This document shows, piece after piece, positions 17,989 through 21,862 of a DNA stretch of 21,862 nt. The DNA is from Zoopage sp. CT-All (lineage: Eukaryota > Zoopagomycota > Zoopagomycetes > Zoopagales > Zoopagaceae). The notes beneath the pieces were generated by a model, which was given only the letters and a program-made list of their open reading frames with translations, did no database searches and was not told the origin of the DNA. The position numbers were made by a program, and so were the translations under genes. Positions within the stretch are counted from its first letter, which is position 1. Each line of letters opens with the position of its first letter. The stretch covers positions 1 through 21,862 of the forward strand of contig QZWS01000145.1 of NCBI GenBank assembly GCA_004114245.1, written 5' to 3'.

Positions 17989-20900
17989 CTAGTCATCATC
18001 TACTGTTCCTTCTAACATAGTTGGACTACCCGAAGCGCCGCGTTGCTTCAAGAGTTCCGTATTAATCTTGCTCAAGCCCAGCACATTTGAAAGTTTGGCA
18101 TCCGACACGGTAAGTCGGCTAGGCTTAGAGCTCCATTGTAGGCAGACGAGATGACGGTCTCCTGTCACTTTCCAGAGGCGAACGGATTCATCGTGACATC
18201 CGGTTGCCAAGTAGCTGTCGTTGCCATTGGAAATCCAGGCGATACTTGCGATTGCTCCTTGGAAACCCTTGACTACAGTCAGGCACCGACCTGATGTCAC
18301 ATCCCAAAGTCGCACCGTATCGTCAGAACTGCCCGACGCAATCTGCTGGCCATTTGCCGAAAACGCAACGCTCATAACACCCAGTGTGTGGCCGCTTAGG
18401 ATGGCGCCAAGTTCACCGGTTTGTGCGTCCCAGAGCCGCACCGTGTTGTCAGAACTGCCCGAGGCAATCTGCAGGCCGCTTGGCGAAAATATCACGCTCG
18501 TTACGAAAGACGTGTGGCCGCTTAGGATGGCATCAGATGCACCGGTTCGCGCGTCCCAGAGCCCCACTGTGTTGTCATCACTACCTGAGGCAATCTGCTG
18601 GCCGCTTGGCGAATATACCACGCTGGTAACATTCCTGGTATGACCGCTTAAAATGGCACCGGGGGCACCGGTTAGAGGGTCCCAGAGGCGCACCGTATTG
18701 TCGTAACTGCCCGAGGCAATCTGCTGGCCGCTTGGTGAAAACGCAACGCTCGTAACCCATTCGGTATGACCGTCCAAAATGGCACCAGGTTCACCAGTTT
18801 GTGCGTCCCAGAGTCGCACCGTTTTGTCCTCACTGCCCGAGGCAATCTGCTGGCCGTTGGGCGAAAACGCCACGCTCCTAACCTCGGAGGTATGGCCGAT
18901 AAGAACTGCTCCAGATGTACCAGTTCGTGCGTCCCAGAGTCGCACTGTCTTGTCGTCACAGCCAGAGGCAATCTGCTGGCCGCTTGGCGAAAACACTACG
19001 CTTCTAACATTGGAGATATGGCCGCTGGAGATATGGCCGCTTAAATTGGCACCGACTGCACCAGTTTTTGCGTCCCAGAGCCGCACCGTGTAATCGCGAC
19101 TGCTCGAAGCAATCTGCAGGCCGCTTGGCGAAAACACCGCGTTCGTTACGAAAGCAGTATGGCCGCTGAGAATTGCTCTAAGTGCACCGGTCTGAGCGTG
19201 TCAGAGCCGCACTGTGCAATCCCCACTGCCCGAGGCAATCTGCTGGCCATTTGGCGAAAACGCCACGCTCCTAACCTCGGAGGTATGGCCGATAAGAACT
19301 GCTCCAGATGTACCAGTTCGTGCGTCCCAGAGTCGCACTGTCTTGTCCTCACTGCCCGAGGCAATCTGCTGGCCGCTTGGCGAAAACGCCACGCTCCTAA
19401 CCTCGGAGGTATGGCCAATTAGGACTGCTCCAGGGGTACCAGTTCGTGCGTCCCACAGCCGCACCGCTTTGTCCTCACTGCCCGAGGCGATCTGATCGCC
19501 GGTAGGCGAGAACACGACGCTCCACACCAAATTGGTGTGGTAGCTTAGCGAAAACACCTCACTCTTGGCCTCAGGAGGCTGCCCGCGTAGGATGGCACCA
19601 GGTGCGCCCGTTTGTGTGTCCCAGAGCCGCACCGTGTTGTCAGAACTGCTCGAGGCAATCTGCTGGCCGCTTGGCGAAAATGCAACGCTCAAAACGGAGG
19701 ATGTGTGGCCGCTTAGGATGGCACCAGCTACACCAGTTTGCGCGTCCCACAGCCGCACCGTGTTGTCGCCACTGCCCGAAGCAATCGTTTGGCCGTTAGG
19801 CGAAAATACCACGCCCCAAACCACCTTGGTATGACCACTCAGTCTCAAGGTCTTTTCCCATGCTGCGGTTGTGTATAGATTGATTGTGCCGTTGCCGAGG
19901 CCAACGGCAAATGTCTTTCCATCCGGCGAGTATGCGCAGCTGCCCACCACGCCCTCTTCGCCAAGAAACGGCAATTCGCCAAACTTTGCGCCTGACATCT
20001 GTGCGTTACTCAAATCAGCTTGACGCAGCCAAATGCTGTGAAGGTTGGTATAGCTCAAGTCCGCTCCTTGCAATTGTGCCGAATCGAACTGTCCGCCGCT
20101 CAAGTCTGCGCCTGGAATTTGGATACCTCGGAGATCTGCCCCATTGAAGGTTACGCCGGCTCGAACCAAGATAGTGATGGCGTTCGCTGCTGCCTGACTT
20201 GCGATAACATTGGTTTTAGATAGCTCAATAATCTGATGAAGCTGTTGTTTGAAGGCCGGGTCGCTCTGGACATGCTCAGCTAGAAAGTCGATAATCGATG
20301 ATTCCTTGACAAGGTTCGTCTGGCTCAAAGGTCGGTCGGCGACATCCTGTGCTCCTTCAGGTGTCATGGTGTGTTTCTCGTACATGTGTCGAGAGTAAAA
20401 ATACTCTAATAGTGATCGGTGAATGAATCGATGTTGGACGCCCGAACGCGTAAGCGGACTCGACTCTCGAAGGAGGACCGTGTCAGGCTCTGGACCAAAG
20501 AATTCGAATTTCCACGTCCCTTTGTCGCTTCTCGGCATGTACTGGACAACGGGATTTCCGCCCTGCTCCCTGAATATGGCTGCCGCAAGGCGCTTCGAAA
20601 AATCAATCGCCCTTGGTGCAAACCCCTCGTCAAGCAGATCCTGCAGTGCCCTCTCTGCCTCCGCCGACAACGTGATGCTCTGCAGCCGACATTGGGTATT
20701 TTGCAGCCACTGATTGGTGAAAGAGCTGTACAAAGTCAGCCGTGTGACTTTGACCTTGGCAGGATCAACTGCGTCCTTGACAACATGAGGCAGCGCTCGG
20801 AGCGCGAGCGAAAGCAGAAAAGGGTTTTTGACAAGTTCCATCATATTGGGAATCGACTTTAGCGTGGTCATGTAGTTCTCAGTACTCCAGATGCGACCCT

Positions 20901-21862
20901 TGCCCATCAATTTGCGTACCTCTGAGTCTCGCACAAATTGATTGACATAGTTCGCAATCTGGTCACTCGAGAACGGTACAATGACAGCCTCTGTGTACAA
21001 AATCTTTGCAATGTCGCTGTACCGATCAGTCTGCGGCTGAAACTGGTTGTGGTAGTCCTGTCCGAGGTAGGTGCTCCTGCAACTGACAATCATCTTGATG
21101 AGTGGTTGTCCTTCCTGGTTGAATTTGTTGGCTGTATGCAGGTTGACCTTCAATTGGGTTTCGTCGTAGCCATCGCAAATGAGGATCATCTCTCGATGCT
21201 CCTTCACCTCCTTAATCTTTGCATCCGAGAACTTGTGAGTCCGCAATTGCTCGCCAATGATATCCCGAAAGTTCTCGGCCACGGCTGGCAGATTGATCAA
21301 GAGTGGTATGGGGCCGCCAACTGTGTACTTCTTCCATAGCTCGTTTTCGAGGTATCTGTTGAATGTCGATTTGCCAGCTCCGGAATCTCCTAGCACCAAA
21401 AACACTTGTCGCTCGCTGCCAAGGAACTCCTTGACCAAATCCATGAGCGGCTTTGATTCTTCGTCAGATGCTTGAAGACCAGCCTTGGCTTGAGGAGGGA
21501 TGTACACCTTTTGATCATGGCTCCGAATGCGCTGTGCTTTTAGTTGATCCAGGTCACGCTCGACAAAAGGGATCTCTTGGACTTTCTCAAGAAGAGGTGA
21601 AACCACAGGCACCGGTAAACGAGATCGCAATGGGTATGGCTTAGCGAACGTGGCATAATCAGCCTTGTCTATATCATGACGCAAGATTGCAGCTGGCCCG
21701 TGGATGAATTGTTCCGGAACCTCAGAAACAATGCGAAGGATTGTCAAGATCCATGTCTTCACGCTGGCATCTTTTCCCCAGTCTGGATCGTTGGTGCACA
21801 GATCAGTCAAGAAGTCGACGGCCTCGCGGCGGATGGTAGGATCCCAGATGGAATCCACCGCA
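17989..21862 (-). CDS. NACHT - pentapeptide - WD40 NLR-like protein, 5' partial, interrupted by TGA
   Basis: The frame enters from the right edge and runs to a TAG at 17991-17989 (about 1290 codons visible), with one in-frame TGA at 19203-19201. Numbering from the GTG codon at 21858: a helical region; a NACHT NTPase with Walker A GDSGAGKST (157-165) and Walker B ILICDGYDE (225-233); winged-helix-like and helical segments; a short pentapeptide-repeat stretch (about 569-627, with ADLRG, ADLSG and ADLSY); then 14 WD40 repeats of about 42 residues, enough for two seven-bladed propellers. This is NLR-type architecture: an NTP-driven switch plus a repeat sensor, in fungi linked to non-self recognition and regulated death. 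The effector domain should lie outside the window. The TGA replaces the Trp of RLWDA in blade 6, so the locus may be a pseudogene, a shortened receptor ending after about five blades, or a readthrough gene. Confidence 0.85.
18860..18954 (-). repeat. 95-bp perfect direct repeat, copy 1 (copy 2 at 19253-19347)
   Basis: The 95 nt at 18860-18954 are identical to 19253-19347, with no silent changes. The offset is 393 bp: three 126-bp blades plus a 15-nt insertion. Flanking bases differ immediately at both ends. A third copy beginning near 19374 matches for about 37 nt and then diverges. This points to recent duplication or gene conversion between blades. Confidence 0.85.
19012..19041 (-). repeat. 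15-bp tandem duplication inside a WD40 blade
   Basis: GGAGATATGGCCGCT occurs twice in a row on the plus strand. It adds a second SGHIS to the start of blade 8 and keeps the frame. Confidence 0.9.
19201..19203 (-). other. In-frame TGA at a conserved WD40 Trp
   Basis: In blade 6 the expected CTC TGG GAC (Leu-Trp-Asp) reads CTC TGA CAC. Two adjacent plus-strand bases differ from sister blades (CC to GT). The frame is unchanged on both sides and resumes HAQTG, so this is a substitution and not a frameshift. Confidence 0.9.

Larger units (their letters stand above)
17990..19960 (-). repeat. Array of 14 WD40 repeats (126-bp period)
   Basis: Repeat units encode the cycle GHT-x-x-V-x-S-V-x-F-S-P-x-G-Q-Q-I-A-S-G-S-x-D-x-T-V-R-L-W-D. 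Blades 5, 6, 8 and 9 are the most alike. The first blade (about 19960-19830) and the last (ending near 18130) are the most diverged, as expected for capping blades. Many short ORFs on the opposite strand are shadows of this array. Confidence 0.9.

Noticed and set aside
18221-19834. Plus-strand repetitive ORFs and a CRISPR-like periodic pattern
   Set aside because: The periodicity is the 126-bp WD40 repeat of the minus-strand gene; the ORFs are its shadows and there are no short palindromic repeats with unique spacers.

Overview
The window reads as nuclear DNA of a filamentous, early-diverging fungus, most likely Mortierellomycota. Genes have several short GT-AG introns of about 80-300 nt, often with recognisable branch points and TATA-type promoters. 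The right end carries a NACHT / pentapeptide-repeat / WD40 protein of a type I associate with Mortierella relatives. The taxon call is inference; the gene structures are read from the sequence.

Layout. (1) 1-760: two broken-looking lytic polysaccharide monooxygenase (LPMO)-like genes point tail to tail. One is a plus-strand C-terminal half running in from outside; the other is a minus-strand N-terminal half with its own TATA box, signal peptide and intron but no C-terminal half. (2) 1501-2234: FKBP12-type prolyl isomerase, four exons, one of only 11 nt. (3) 2235-3393: AT-tract-rich interval with an A33 run, two T runs and an unassigned ORF. (4) 3394-4830: Q-rich FYVE zinc-finger protein, five exons. 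(5) 4995-5630: small RPEL-repeat protein, one 132-nt-period repeat per exon. (6) 5700-6239, minus: small secreted cysteine protein. (7) 6240-9999: gene-poor 3.7 kb with exon-like fragments that I could not assemble. (8) 10000-15725: very large single-pass membrane protein of the DUF3712 / Tag1 type, built from a 745-residue tandem duplication. (9) 16377-17733: thiamine pyrophosphokinase, six exons. (10) 17989-21862, minus: NACHT-pentapeptide-WD40 receptor-like gene, 5' partial, with 14 WD40 blades and an in-frame TGA at a conserved WD40 Trp.

The genes do not form an obvious pathway. FKBP, FYVE, RPEL, Tag1-like and THI80 are housekeeping or cell-biology genes (protein folding, endosomal PI3P, actin, vacuole, thiamine cofactor). 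The LPMO fragments and the secreted protein belong to the extracellular repertoire. The NACHT-WD40 gene belongs to the fast-evolving non-self-recognition type of repertoire. The strongest observations are the inverted LPMO halves, the 11-nt FKBP microexon, the doubled Tag1-like protein, the exon-per-repeat RPEL gene, and the nonsense codon plus a 95-bp perfect repeat inside the WD40 array.
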